Assembly: GCF_900112375.1 (NCBI RefSeq)
Contig: NZ_FOLS01000001.1
Coordinates: forward strand, 1-64,000
DNA length: 64,000 nt
Direction of reading: 5' to 3'
Origin: Pseudomonas citronellolis
Lineage (GTDB): Bacteria > Pseudomonadota > Gammaproteobacteria > Pseudomonadales > Pseudomonadaceae
The notes beneath the pieces were generated by a model. The model was given only the letters and a program-made list of their open reading frames with translations. It was not told the DNA's origin and did not search any database. A program made the translations under genes and the position numbers. Below, piece after piece: positions 19,258 to 28,805 of the stretch. The first letter of the stretch is position 1. Each line of letters starts with the position of its first letter.

Positions 19258-20595
19258 CTACCTGCTACCAGCGATCCTGTCGAACCGACCAATCTCCACT
19301 TTCACGACACCGGCCTGGCCATCCCTCATACGCTCATCCGGACGAAGAAGCGTGGCCTTGCCGGATACCTCAGGAAGAACCAGGGCAGCACACCAATCCC
19401 GGGTCGCGAAATAGTTGTTCACGAACGCAGCGCATTGGCTGTCATCCAGGAGGTCGGCCAACCGATAGACAATGACGGCCCGGCAGAGCAACCAGTCCGG
19501 CAGCACAACGCCTCCCTCGGCGATAAGATGCAACGGCGCCTTGCCAACGAGAGCCTCCAACGCAGAACGAGGCCATGACCGCAGATCGCTACCTCGCTTC
19601 AGGTGAATCACGAACGCCAGCACCGGCGAACGTCGATACTGGCTCGGGCGCGATAGGTTGAGCAGCGGCTCATTCACCGGTCGCCGGCGATAACCATTGG
19701 CTAACGACTTTCGCCATGCCGTGTTGACATAGAACTCCCGGTGCACCAAGCGCAGTTCGCAACGGGCCTGGCGCGAACGGCAACTGGCCTGATCCAGCCG
19801 CGATCCGGGGTGCCGCCGGTAGAGCATCAGCGCTTCGCCTATCACCCGGCCATGCACGCCCAGACTCGCCAGGCGAATCCAGAAGTCCCAGTCCTCGTAC
19901 AAGGAACTGCGCACCTCCGAAAAGCCACCTGCTGCCACCCAGGCGACACGCGAGAATACGGCCGAAACCCCCAAGTGATTGACGTAGGGCAGCAACACCG
20001 GATCGAGGTCGCAGGTCCTGACCACTCCTCGCTCCCCTCCGAACAGTTGTAGCCAGCTATGCGCCAAGCTCACGCCGGCATCCGCCTCCAGCATCACCAC
20101 GCACTTCTCCAGGTACGACGGGGCCAGCAGGTCATCGGCGTCAAGGCAACAGATGTAGCGCCCCCGGGCTTTGGCAATTCCTGCGTTGCGTGCTGCCCCG
20201 GGGCCTGCATTGGCCTGCCGGAGGACAGTCAATGAAGTGCACCGTTCAAGCAAGGCGAGCAGACGCCGGGTAGCGGGATCATCGGAGCCATCGTCGACCA
20301 GGATGACCTCGAAGTCCTGCAGCGTCTGTTCACGCAAGCTCCGCAGCGCCTGCAACAGATAGGCGCCATAGTTGAAGCAGGGGACAATCACGCTGACCAA
20401 CGGCATCCCCGAGTCCCAGGGTTCCGCTGTAGCGGGCTCGCATGGCGGACTGCCACGTGAGCGCGAGCCCAATATCCAGTGGAGCAGAGTCCGGCCCGGA
20501 TTTCCCGCTACTCGCCGGAGCACGGGCCGACACAGGAACCAAAGCCATGCTCCTCCGGAACGAAGTGCCTGCGCTATCGACACGATGGGCGACAC
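19258..20595 (-). CDS. glycosyltransferase family 2 protein
   Basis: A 445-residue GT-A-fold glycosyltransferase. PLVSVIVPCFNYGAYL (about residue 65) starts the nucleotide-sugar-binding domain, followed by VDDGSDD and CLDADDLL (about 150), the DXD metal and sugar-nucleotide motif. An extra 200-residue C-terminal part (about 260-445) has no family I recognise. The start is GTG directly after the stop of the upstream glycosyltransferase gene. Donor and acceptor are unknown. It belongs to the galE-to-sulfotransferase gene set, in which most junctions overlap or abut. Confidence 0.85.
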   Translation of the reverse strand: MSPIVSIAQALRSGGAWLWFLCRPVLRRVAGNPGRTLLHWILGSRSRGSPPCEPATAEPWDSGMPLVSVIVPCFNYGAYLLQALRSLREQTLQDFEVILVDDGSDDPATRRLLALLERCTSLTVLRQANAGPGAARNAGIAKARGRYICCLDADDLLAPSYLEKCVVMLEADAGVSLAHSWLQLFGGERGVVRTCDLDPVLLPYVNHLGVSAVFSRVAWVAAGGFSEVRSSLYEDWDFWIRLASLGVHGRVIGEALMLYRRHPGSRLDQASCRSRQARCELRLVHREFYVNTAWRKSLANGYRRRPVNEPLLNLSRPSQYRRSPVLAFVIHLKRGSDLRSWPRSALEALVGKAPLHLIAEGGVVLPDWLLCRAVIVYRLADLLDDSQCAAFVNNYFATRDWCAALVLPEVSGKATLLRPDERMRDGQAGVVKVEIGRFDRIAGSR

Positions 20596-22047
20596 TCACC
20601 CGACCGGCTGTAATGCGGCGCATGTCGGCAAGTATCCCGGCACGGCGGAGACTTGCTGCTCAAAAGCGGACCAATTGTGCCGCCCACGCATCAGGGCCTG
20701 GGCACAGGCCACTTTCCTTTCGGCCTGCTGCCGATCTTCCAGTACCGTCCTGATCCTCTCGGCGAATGCGAGCGGCCCGGCAGTGGCATCGAGAGGATAA
20801 CCACTATCTTCGTTGACCAACTCCGCTATACCGCCAACCGTTGGTGCGACTATGGGAAGGCCCGCGGCAGTGGCCTCGAGCAGGACATTCGGTAGACCGT
20901 CGTAGGCGGATGTATAGAGGAAGACTCCATAATCACTCTCCTGGGCGATGGTCGCAAAACTGTCGAAGCGGCCAGCCAGGGAAATATTCGGTAGAGCTCT
21001 CAGGCGTTGCAATACATCTCTATCGTAGGCGGGGTCGGCTTCGCCATGGACATCGAAGCGCACCTCCGGCAAGGCCCTGGCGATTTCGTAAAGCAACTCG
21101 GGACGCTTCTGCGCAGCCAGGCGCCCTGCCCACAACACCTTCCTACCGTCCCTGGGCGTGCTGGCCATATTGCCAACGAATGGGAAATACAGGGTATGCA
21201 GACGTTCCCGCGGCAGACCGTCACGCCGCTGTATAAGATTGAGGAAACACAGGTTGTCGGTGAAGATACCTGTCAGGTGCATCCAGGCCTTCGGCAAGAA
21301 TTCCGTGGCATAGCCACAACGCACGCCATTGCGGTCGACATCATCACAATAGACGCTGGCAAACAGGCGTTTGCCGCTACTCACCAATGGCTTGCCGAAC
21401 CGCTCGAACAATTGCCAGCCCAGCAACGAATTGATCAGATGCAGCGTGCAGGCCGGACTCTGCAGCAACAACCGCAGCAGAACCAGTTCGCGATCCTCGG
21501 GACTGGCATGCCGCGTCAGTTGCCCGAACTCGACCACCCTGGCCTCGACTGGTAAACGATTAACCCAAGGCGACAGGACGTCCCGTGTCAGCACGACCGT
21601 TACCCGAAGCCCCTGCTCCACACAAAGGTTGACATGGTGCAACGTGCCCAGGTCGGCCCCTCCGCGCATCATATGGGGAATGATGAAGATCATCTGGGGA
21701 CGGCTGTCGACGAAATCAGACGCTAACGCCCGGTAGAGCGCGGCAGCGTGAGGATCCTCGCCTGGCTGCCAGGAACGGAAACGACCGAGCAGCTCATCGC
21801 TGGGGTACAGCGCCGGCTCGATATTCGACAGTTCGCGCAATTCCTCGACTATCCACTGCGGCAGCGCTACCGGTGCATCGTCCCGGGCCACCACGGCCTC
21901 CGGGAAATAGCGATGCCTGAGACGACGGCAGAACACCACGAAGCCTTGCAGCTGTCGTTCACTCAGGAAGCGCCGCAGCAGTGCGAACAACCATCCATAA
22001 GCACGCCAGGCGAACCATACGAGAAGCTTCTTGAGACGTACGGACAT
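20596..22047 (-). CDS. glycosyltransferase, GT4/GT-B type
   Basis: A 483-residue GT-B-fold enzyme. The C-terminal glycosyl-transfer domain shows KVLWAGRLAAQKRPELL (about residue 312), the VFLYTSAYDGLPNVLLEA E-x7-E region (about 385) and PTVGGIAELV. The N-terminal 100 residues form an amphipathic, Arg-rich segment that may hold it at the inner membrane. The ATG at 22047 has AAGAGG five bases upstream; a TTG one codon earlier is possible. Sugar specificity cannot be assigned. Confidence 0.87.
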   Translation of the reverse strand: MSVRLKKLLVWFAWRAYGWLFALLRRFLSERQLQGFVVFCRRLRHRYFPEAVVARDDAPVALPQWIVEELRELSNIEPALYPSDELLGRFRSWQPGEDPHAAALYRALASDFVDSRPQMIFIIPHMMRGGADLGTLHHVNLCVEQGLRVTVVLTRDVLSPWVNRLPVEARVVEFGQLTRHASPEDRELVLLRLLLQSPACTLHLINSLLGWQLFERFGKPLVSSGKRLFASVYCDDVDRNGVRCGYATEFLPKAWMHLTGIFTDNLCFLNLIQRRDGLPRERLHTLYFPFVGNMASTPRDGRKVLWAGRLAAQKRPELLYEIARALPEVRFDVHGEADPAYDRDVLQRLRALPNISLAGRFDSFATIAQESDYGVFLYTSAYDGLPNVLLEATAAGLPIVAPTVGGIAELVNEDSGYPLDATAGPLAFAERIRTVLEDRQQAERKVACAQALMRGRHNWSAFEQQVSAVPGYLPTCAALQPVG

Positions 22048-22056
22048 CAAAACCTC

Positions 22057-22785
22057 TTACTTCCAGAGTCCATCGGCGAAGAATGGTCCCGGACGAACGA
22101 TGACCTGCTGTCGCAGGCCGGTGTTCTGCCGGGAGCCAGCCGGCTTGCGCCGGTAGAACAGCGCTGTCTGCGGTGCCGTGGTATGGCAGGCTCCCGCAGC
22201 CAACGCAGCAAGGCTCCAGTCCCAGTCTTCGTAACCGAAGCCGGTCCTGGCCATGTTTGCCTCCCGATACGGGCAACGCAGGAACAGCTCCCGGGAGGCG
22301 AACACTGTCGAGGCCCACAGGTGGTGCTTGAAGCAGGTATCCAGGCTTCCTTCCCCAGAGAGTTGATCGCTCTGCCGGGACAATTCCCAGGACTCACCGA
22401 AAGTCAGCAGATAATCGGTATGCACGACCACCTCGCCCGGCTGCGCTGCTATGACGCTCAACGCCGCAGTGATCCAGTTCGCCGAGCAATAGTCATCGCC
22501 ATCGAGAATGCCGATCAGCTCTCCGTCTGCCTCGGAGATCCCTGCATTACGCGCCAGGCCAGGATCTCCCAAGCCTACTTCGATGATGCGATCGGTCGAA
22601 CGCACGGCAGGATGCTCGCGGACCACCCGCAGCGTGAGCGGATCGGCATGATCCAGTACCGCCAGCAACTGCACCTCGTGCCCGAACGACTCGGCATGGC
22701 GGCGAAGGCGTTCGAAACCGGATAGCGACCAATGGCCCAGAGTGCGCTCGCCATGAAAGGTCATTACCACACAGGACTTGGGCAT
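22057..22785 (-). CDS. GT2-type glycosyltransferase, paralogue of the next upstream gene
   Basis: A 242-residue compact GT-A protein: N-terminal beta strand with VVMTFHGER, then LARNAGISEADGELIGILDG with the DXD motif as DGDDY (about residue 95) and a C-terminal catalytic portion with EDWDWSLAALA. It is clearly related over its length to the protein at 22790-23581: shared landmarks include YCSANW, CFKH..TVFA and a conserved WSL..F.R.RR start. The ATG at 22785 lies four bases after the upstream stop, and a longer frame reading back into that gene is rejected. Probably adds one sugar of the surface glycan. Confidence 0.83.
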   Translation of the reverse strand: MPKSCVVMTFHGERTLGHWSLSGFERLRRHAESFGHEVQLLAVLDHADPLTLRVVREHPAVRSTDRIIEVGLGDPGLARNAGISEADGELIGILDGDDYCSANWITAALSVIAAQPGEVVVHTDYLLTFGESWELSRQSDQLSGEGSLDTCFKHHLWASTVFASRELFLRCPYREANMARTGFGYEDWDWSLAALAAGACHTTAPQTALFYRRKPAGSRQNTGLRQQVIVRPGPFFADGLWK

Positions 22786-22789
22786 GACT

Positions 22790-23581
22790 TCAACGAACCT
22801 CTGGCGGGCGACTGGAAAAGAAGGCGCCCGGCCTGAGTACACTGGCCATCCCCTCGCACAGAGAGGGGAACGTCTCGGGCATTCCACGACAAAAGGCCGC
22901 GGTACCCACGGCCAAAGTATGCAGTCGGCCGGAAGCGATGATCTCCACCCCCCAGTGCCAGTCCGGAAAAGCGAACCCAGTCTGCTCGGTGGCCACCGGC
23001 TGGTAGGGAACGGCCTCGAACACATCGCGGCGGGCAAAGACCGTGGCGCCCCACGGATAATGCTTGAAGCAGTTCTCCGGGTTGTAGGTATCCACCAATT
23101 GGTCGATGCAGCGCGTGTAGGAGAACACCTGCCCGTGATGCAGGAGATATTCGGGGTGTACGACCACCTGGCCTCCACAACGCCGCATCACGCCCAGCGC
23201 CTCTATCAACCAGTTGGCACTGCAATAGCTGTCGCCATCGAATATGCCCAAGAACTCTCCATCCGCCAGGCATACGCCGGCATTGCGCGCCTGGGACAAG
23301 TCGCCGTGCTCGACCTCCAGCAGCCGATCCGTCGACAGCAACGCCGGATGCTCGCCGACTATCCGCCGGGTATTTCCGTCAGGACGGTCGAGGACTACCA
23401 CCAGTTGCACCAACAGGCCATGGAATGCAGCCCATCGGCGCATGCGCTGAAATGACCAGAGGCTCCATTGGGCCCGTATGCCTTCTCTATGGAACACACC
23501 CACCAGACTGATCTCCGGCAGTGCGGAAACTGTCCCATGCACCTTGGAGCCCTTTGTATCGGAAGAGCGTTCAAAGCACAT
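22790..23581 (-). CDS. GT2-type glycosyltransferase (tandem paralogue)
   Basis: A 263-residue GT-A glycosyltransferase with LSQARNAGVCLADGEFLGIFDG and a DGDSY metal motif (about residue 110). Its second half carries CFKHYPWGATVFARRD and FPDWHWGVEI, matching its neighbour at 22057-22785, so the pair looks like a tandem duplication that has diverged. The chosen ATG (23581) overlaps the stop of the fusion gene by 11 bases; an ATG seven codons upstream is also in frame. Specificity is unknown. Confidence 0.8.
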   Translation of the reverse strand: MCFERSSDTKGSKVHGTVSALPEISLVGVFHREGIRAQWSLWSFQRMRRWAAFHGLLVQLVVVLDRPDGNTRRIVGEHPALLSTDRLLEVEHGDLSQARNAGVCLADGEFLGIFDGDSYCSANWLIEALGVMRRCGGQVVVHPEYLLHHGQVFSYTRCIDQLVDTYNPENCFKHYPWGATVFARRDVFEAVPYQPVATEQTGFAFPDWHWGVEIIASGRLHTLAVGTAAFCRGMPETFPSLCEGMASVLRPGAFFSSRPPEVR

Positions 23582-25289
23582 ATCGCAGACTCTCGGCAAC
23601 ATCGCTCACCACGGCCGCGACCAGATCACGCTCGCGCTCGTCCATCTCGTCACCGAGGCAAGGCAACGGAACCAGTTCAGGCAAAGGTGCGCTGCCCAAC
23701 AGGCAGTCAACCATGTCGGACGGCTTGCTGATCAAATCCTCGTATCGCGTCCAGCGCAGGTGTGCCTCCATCTCCAGCAGCTGGCAAGCGAGATAGCGCC
23801 ACCATAGCGCCCGGCGCACAGGTAGGTAGTCGCAAGCCATGACCTCCCGGAGCATCTTGCGCTGCCAACCGCTCAATCCGGGATCGTCCGGATGACCAAT
23901 CGGTTGTGTCTGCACCGCCGCCGTGCGCAGGTGCTCGAAGGTCCGCTTCCAGGAAGACAGGCTGTCGTAGGGATGACGGATGAGCGCGATGCAAGTGGCG
24001 TCGGGCATAGCCCGGAGCAGGCCCGGCAGACGTGACAGGTAGGCCAGGGTATTCTTGGTACCCAGGGTGAAGGACGCGCCCTGGAGTTGCACGCTATAGG
24101 GCTGCCGACGGTCGCCCTCACGGGCGGTGTCGTCTACCAGGCGCCCCTCCACGTGCTTGTTCGGCACGGACAGCCCCGCCAGCAGATCACGGCGTAGTTC
24201 GCCATACAGCCGTGGTATGCCCCACGGGGTAGCACCAGCCGTCAGCACAGGAAATACTTCAGCGGGCTCATTGATGATCACGGTATCCCGACGTTCCGAT
24301 AGCAGCCGGCACAGGTGGCTGGTACCGCTGCGCGGCAGGCCGGTGATCAATAGGTCACGCCCGTCGCACTCCAGAGACTGACCTGTGCCCAACCCAGCGA
24401 ACCAGGCGGGAGAATATGCCTGGACATCCACAGATTGCCGGAGCACCTCGGTCAGTTCGGGGAAACGCTGCTGGAGCCCGTGCAGGTCCCGCAGCAATTC
24501 AGGCTCGCGAGCCAGCACCGGCAGATCGTGATAGTGGCAGAGGAAGGGCCTGCTGCCCGGCTTGCGCAAAGGTTTCAGGTGCAACGGAAAGTTGTAGCGC
24601 TCATCGAGCGAGCGTGTCCGCATCTGCGATTGCGCTAGGGCGATCGGCAGCGCCAACTGGTCCAGCCAGGGCCATTTGTGCTCGACTTCCGGCGCCTCGG
24701 CGAGGAGTTTGGCCACCCGTAGCCAGCAAGCGGCAAACCGCTCGGCATCGCGTACCCAGATGAATCCGGCGTTGAAATATCCGGGCATGACCTCCTGGCC
24801 ATGACTGGTGAGCACCCGCACTTCCGGGAGATCGAGCCCCAACACTCCGTACAGTTGCCTCCAATAGCCATCATCGGTGGGCACCAAGGCCACGTCCGCC
24901 GGTTTCAGGGCCGCATCGGCCTGGCGAAGCGTATCGATATCAGGGACGTGCAGGCAGTACATATCCGAATCGAGAAACAGGGTATGCCCATACCCCTCCC
25001 CCAAGGCCAGGGCGGCGAACTTGTTACCTATGGGGTATTCGGGGCCGAAAGGGTTCTCGATTTCTCGCAGAGGGATGGCAAGGCGGTTGTACAGGCTGCG
25101 CGAGGCCTGACTGAGAGCCCCCCAGGACGACGCGGGAGTGGCCAGGGCAGCCAGTATCGGGACACTTTCTCCAAACCGGGCTCTCAAAGAGGTCGCCAGC
25201 AATGCGGCCTTGTACTCGAGTATCCCGCCATGCGTAACGAAAACTACGCAGAAATCGGAAGAGGGGCGATCAGGGAATGACTGGGTCAT
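23571..25289 (-). CDS. glycosyltransferase-sulfotransferase fusion protein
   Basis: A 572-residue two-domain protein. Residues about 10-270 form a GT8-like nucleotide-sugar transferase domain: VVFVTHGGILEYKAALL at the start, IGNKFAALAL and FLDSDMYCL with the DXD motif (about residue 105), and a late WLDQLAL segment. Residues about 315-570 begin with LLITGLPRSGTSHLCRLL, the 5'-phosphosulfate loop of PAPS sulfotransferases, and contain RHPYDSLSSWK (3'-phosphate site). The fusion suggests that a sugar is added and sulfated by one polypeptide. The ATG at 25289 overlaps the wzt stop in an ATGA junction. Domain boundaries are by eye; substrates unknown. Confidence 0.82.
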   Translation of the reverse strand: MTQSFPDRPSSDFCVVFVTHGGILEYKAALLATSLRARFGESVPILAALATPASSWGALSQASRSLYNRLAIPLREIENPFGPEYPIGNKFAALALGEGYGHTLFLDSDMYCLHVPDIDTLRQADAALKPADVALVPTDDGYWRQLYGVLGLDLPEVRVLTSHGQEVMPGYFNAGFIWVRDAERFAACWLRVAKLLAEAPEVEHKWPWLDQLALPIALAQSQMRTRSLDERYNFPLHLKPLRKPGSRPFLCHYHDLPVLAREPELLRDLHGLQQRFPELTEVLRQSVDVQAYSPAWFAGLGTGQSLECDGRDLLITGLPRSGTSHLCRLLSERRDTVIINEPAEVFPVLTAGATPWGIPRLYGELRRDLLAGLSVPNKHVEGRLVDDTAREGDRRQPYSVQLQGASFTLGTKNTLAYLSRLPGLLRAMPDATCIALIRHPYDSLSSWKRTFEHLRTAAVQTQPIGHPDDPGLSGWQRKMLREVMACDYLPVRRALWWRYLACQLLEMEAHLRWTRYEDLISKPSDMVDCLLGSAPLPELVPLPCLGDEMDERERDLVAAVVSDVAESLRYVL

Positions 25290-26530
25290 GATGCGTGGGG
25301 CAACTCGAAGGAACCGTGCAGGTTGACCACGGCATCGAAACGCTTGATGGGGTTGTTGATCCGGAAAATCGCGGCGTTCACCTGCTTGTCCAGCAGTTCG
25401 CAAAGCTCATCCGTCAACGCATCGTCCAGACGCACGGTCAGGGCATAGTCGCCAGCCTGCAGATCGCCAGCGAAGCTGATACGGGCATGCACGAGTCCAT
25501 CCTCACCCACCGGCAGCTCGATACCCTGGTGCGCATTATTGAACGCGTAGAGGTTGTATCCGCGCAGGTCACGAAGGACCACAGTGATCCTGGGCCTCGA
25601 CACCGCTTGGAACAGCCTGGCCACCACCTCGACAACGATTCGTTCGCCGCTGTCGAACGCTTGACGCCACTCTCCGGCGACTCCCAGGCGCAGTTGCAGA
25701 ATCCGCCCCTTGGCATTGCCGAACGCCATGCCCTCGAGGCCAAGAGGAAGAGAGGTATCGTCCTCTCCTCCTTCTGCTGATGCCGCTCCGGCCTGGCTAT
25801 CGCGCTGATAGAGTTCGCAAGCCGTTTCGCAATCGCCATCGAATGCAACCAGGCCATCCTTCAGGTAGACAGCCCGACTGCAATAGCCCTTGATCAATTG
25901 CGCATCATGGGACACCAGCAATATCGTGACGCCTCGAGCCAGCAGTGCATCCAGCCTACCAAGGCACTTGAACTGGAAAGCGGCATCGCCGACGGCAAGG
26001 GCCTCGTCGATGATCAGCACGTCGGCATCGACATGGGCATTGAGTGCGAAGGCCAGGCGGACATACATGCCGCTCGAATAGGTCTTGACCGGCTGATCGA
26101 TGAATTCGCCTATGTCCGCGAAAGCGATGATCGCCTCCAGTTTCCCGGCTATCTCGTCCTTCGTCATGCCCAGCAACATGGCATTGAAGATTACGTTGTT
26201 CCTTCCGGTTTCCTCCGGATCGAACCCCATCCCCAACTCCAGCAAAGCGGCCACCCGGCCATGGACCTGCGCCCTGCCCCGGGATGGACGCAAGGTCCCT
26301 GCGATGATCTGCAGCAAGGTCGACTTTCCGGAACCATTGCGACCGATGATGCCAACGACCTCTCCCGCCGCTACTTGTAGTGATAGGTCGCGCAAGGCCC
26401 AGAACTCGCGATGAAAACTGAAGCGGTTGCCCAAAAGCGCCTGCAAGAAACGCTTGCCGGAGCTGTCGAACAGATGGAAACACTTCCCAAGTCCGGAAAC
26501 CTGGATCATGGGGCGTTGCGCAACATTCAT
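25286..26530 (-). CDS. wzt: O-polysaccharide ABC transporter ATP-binding protein with C-terminal domain
   Basis: ATPase of a Wzm/Wzt-type exporter that moves undecaprenyl-linked polysaccharide across the inner membrane. In 414 residues it shows Walker A GRNGSGKST (about residue 63), a YSSGM signature, Walker B VLIIDEALAVGD, and the switch region VSHD. Residues about 260-410 form the extra C-terminal domain that in Wzt proteins recognises the non-reducing end of the glycan, so the chain is probably capped or has a specific end group. Its partner wzm lies 15 kb away, across galE, the 605-residue protein and the type II cluster. The start at 26530 has only a weak ribosome site; an ATG seven codons later is possible. 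Confidence 0.92.
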   Translation of the reverse strand: MNVAQRPMIQVSGLGKCFHLFDSSGKRFLQALLGNRFSFHREFWALRDLSLQVAAGEVVGIIGRNGSGKSTLLQIIAGTLRPSRGRAQVHGRVAALLELGMGFDPEETGRNNVIFNAMLLGMTKDEIAGKLEAIIAFADIGEFIDQPVKTYSSGMYVRLAFALNAHVDADVLIIDEALAVGDAAFQFKCLGRLDALLARGVTILLVSHDAQLIKGYCSRAVYLKDGLVAFDGDCETACELYQRDSQAGAASAEGGEDDTSLPLGLEGMAFGNAKGRILQLRLGVAGEWRQAFDSGERIVVEVVARLFQAVSRPRITVVLRDLRGYNLYAFNNAHQGIELPVGEDGLVHARISFAGDLQAGDYALTVRLDDALTDELCELLDKQVNAAIFRINNPIKRFDAVVNLHGSFELPHAS

Positions 26531-26551
26531 CTCGCTACCATTGGCCGGCCA

Positions 26552-27709
26552 TTACATGCTCGCCAGCACTTTCCTGTTGATTTCACGAACGTCATAACGT
26601 GCTTCGGCGATACGCCGACTCTCCCTTCCCATCCGCAGGATGAGCTGGGGGTCATGGATGAAACGAGCCATCGCCTGCGTCAGGGCCTTGGGGCTGCGGA
26701 TCGGCACGAGAAAACCGTTGACGCCATCGACGATGCTTTCCCGGCAGCCCACCCAGTCAGTGGTGATCACGGGACGCCCCAGCGCCATTGCTTCCTGGAT
26801 GCAGCGGGGAATGCCTTCGCGGTAATAGGAAGGCAGCACCAGGACGCTGGATTCGTTCATCCACCCCCGCACATCCCTCACCCAGCCGACCCAGCGTACC
26901 GAACCCTCCTCACTCCAGCGGTGGATTTCCTCTTGCCGGATGGAGTCCGGGTTCACGTCCGTGTCGCCAAGAACGATGCATTCAATCTCGGGGTGCTCGG
27001 CCTTCAGCGAGCGGGCGGCCTCGACGAAGTCCTGGATACCTTTCTGCTGCAGAAGGCGACCGACGAAGATGAAAACGACCGGACTCACCGGCGGCCGCGA
27101 GGGTAGGAAATGCGTTAAATCCAGACCGATGCCCGGCAACAGCACGACCTTCTCCGCCGCCACCAGGCCTCCATGCACGAAGAGTGCGTAGTCATCGCCA
27201 TTGAGCAGGAAAACCCGCCGGGATGACTTCAGGGTGAGGCGATAGAGCCCCCGTACGAGGCCACGCAACATCCCCCTGGCAGGGCTCGATGCACCCACGT
27301 CAGAAAAGACGTAGCCCGCGCCCTCGATCATCGAGTAGATGATGCGAACCCCGGCCAACCTGGCGGCCAGCCCGCCAAGGATCACCGGCATGGGGAAGTA
27401 GCTGAAAACGGCATCGACTCTGAAGGAACGAAGCCGCCACGCCGTTTTCACGATCGCCCACAATGCGACGAACGGGTTCATGCCGCTGCGCCCGATGTAG
27501 CCCTCGACCGGCATTGCGCCCAACTGGCGAATCTGCCTTCTGCTATGTTCGTCATGGTCGGGAGCGAAGGCATAGACCTCCACGCCCCTGGCGACCATGT
27601 CGCGAATCAGTTCGCCGCGAAAATTGACGATCGAGAAAGCCTGGTTGGAAACCAGCGCCAGCCGCCGGAAGCCAAGGTTGCACGCACCAGGCTGGCCTGA
27701 AAGCATCAT
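26552..27709 (-). CDS. glycosyltransferase, GT4 family
   Basis: A 385-residue GT-B glycosyltransferase of the PglA/WbpU-like type often found next to epimerases. N-terminal FRGELIRDMVARGVEV fits the acceptor domain; VVFIFVGRLLQQKGIQDF (about residue 208) and the REGIPRCIQEAMALGRPVI stretch (about 300) form the donor-binding domain. The ATG at 27709 overlaps the galE stop in ATGA. Possibly it uses the GalE-derived UDP-galactose or GalNAc, but that is only context. Confidence 0.87.
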   Translation of the reverse strand: MMLSGQPGACNLGFRRLALVSNQAFSIVNFRGELIRDMVARGVEVYAFAPDHDEHSRRQIRQLGAMPVEGYIGRSGMNPFVALWAIVKTAWRLRSFRVDAVFSYFPMPVILGGLAARLAGVRIIYSMIEGAGYVFSDVGASSPARGMLRGLVRGLYRLTLKSSRRVFLLNGDDYALFVHGGLVAAEKVVLLPGIGLDLTHFLPSRPPVSPVVFIFVGRLLQQKGIQDFVEAARSLKAEHPEIECIVLGDTDVNPDSIRQEEIHRWSEEGSVRWVGWVRDVRGWMNESSVLVLPSYYREGIPRCIQEAMALGRPVITTDWVGCRESIVDGVNGFLVPIRSPKALTQAMARFIHDPQLILRMGRESRRIAEARYDVREINRKVLASM

Positions 27710-28713
27710 GTTTCCAGGCCCGACGTCTGCCAACGCCAGACATCGGCCACTATCTGCCCGATGTCCTTGCGGGACTTCCAGCCCAGCTCTCGCTCGACCT
27801 TGGCGACATCCGCCCAGCTTTCCGCGATATCTCCCGGGCGACGGTCACGAACCTCGTAGGGTATCGGCTTGCCGCATGCCGCTTCGAACGCCCTCAGGAC
27901 CTCCAGAACCGAATATCCCCGGCCTACCCCCATGTTCCAAACACGGACGCCGGCATGCCGGAGGAGATAATCCAGGGCCTGCACATGTCCCTGGGCCAGG
28001 TCGCAAACATGCACATAGTCGCGTACCCCCGTACCATCTGCCGTGGGGTAGTCATTTCCATATATCCCCACGACCGGCTGCTGGCCCACAGCGACACGGC
28101 CAACGATGGGCAGCAGGTTGTTCGGCTGGCCTTTGGGGTTTTCGCCGATCAGGCCGCTGGCATGCGCGCCAGCGGGGTTGAAATAGCGCAGTATCGCTAC
28201 CGCCCAGCGCGGATCGGTGGCGGCGAAGTCCTTGATCACTTCCTCGGCGAAGAACTTGCTTCGGCCATAGGGGTTGACCGCACGCCCCGCCGGATGCGTC
28301 TCGGCAACAGGAGCGCTTTCGGGGTCGCCATACACAGTGGCGGACGAACTGAAAACCAGGCGATAAATTCCCGCCTCCGCCATCGCCTCCAGCAACGCCA
28401 GGATGCCGCCGACATTGGTGGAGTAATAATCCAGCGGCAGCCTTACGCTTTCCGCCACGGACTTCAGCCCAGCCAGATGGATAACGGCATCGATGGCGTG
28501 CTCGGCGAAAAGCTCCCGAAGCAGGGAGATATCCCGAACGTCCCCCTTCACGAAACACAGGGGCTTGCCGGCCAGGACTTCTATTTTGTCGAGAATGGCC
28601 AGGGAGCTGTTGGCCAGGTTGTCCAGGACAACGACATCGGCCCCCCATTCCAGCAAGTGAACGACCACGTGGGAGCCAATGAAACCTACCCCGCCTGTCA
28701 CCAACACTTTCAT
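27706..28713 (-). CDS. galE: UDP-glucose 4-epimerase
   Basis: A 335-residue extended short-chain dehydrogenase that interconverts UDP-glucose/UDP-galactose (or the HexNAc forms). TGGVGFIGSH (NAD motif) is at residues 7-16, the catalytic YxxxK is YGRSK (about 150), and the C-terminal KPIPYEVRDRRPGDIAES stretch is typical of GalE. I start at MKVLVTGG (28713), because a longer frame would run through the terminator at 28744-28778. It is the first gene of the glycosyltransferase run. Confidence 0.92.
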   Translation of the reverse strand: MKVLVTGGVGFIGSHVVVHLLEWGADVVVLDNLANSSLAILDKIEVLAGKPLCFVKGDVRDISLLRELFAEHAIDAVIHLAGLKSVAESVRLPLDYYSTNVGGILALLEAMAEAGIYRLVFSSSATVYGDPESAPVAETHPAGRAVNPYGRSKFFAEEVIKDFAATDPRWAVAILRYFNPAGAHASGLIGENPKGQPNNLLPIVGRVAVGQQPVVGIYGNDYPTADGTGVRDYVHVCDLAQGHVQALDYLLRHAGVRVWNMGVGRGYSVLEVLRAFEAACGKPIPYEVRDRRPGDIAESWADVAKVERELGWKSRKDIGQIVADVWRWQTSGLET

Positions 28714-28743
28714 CGCAACACCAGTGAAAACGTCATGCCTCGA

Positions 28744-28778
28744 AAAGCAAAAGTGAAGAGGCGGTTCACACCGCCTCT
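28744..28778 (-). terminator. terminator of the 605-residue surface protein gene
   Basis: Perfect nine-base-pair stem AGAGGCGGT/ACCGCCTCT (28757-28778) with a GTGA loop, followed on the minus strand by TCACTTTTGCTTTT. It lies 27 bases after the stop and insulates the gene from galE. Confidence 0.9.
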
Positions 28779-28805
28779 CCACAACCTCATGGCCTGGGCC
28801 AGAGA

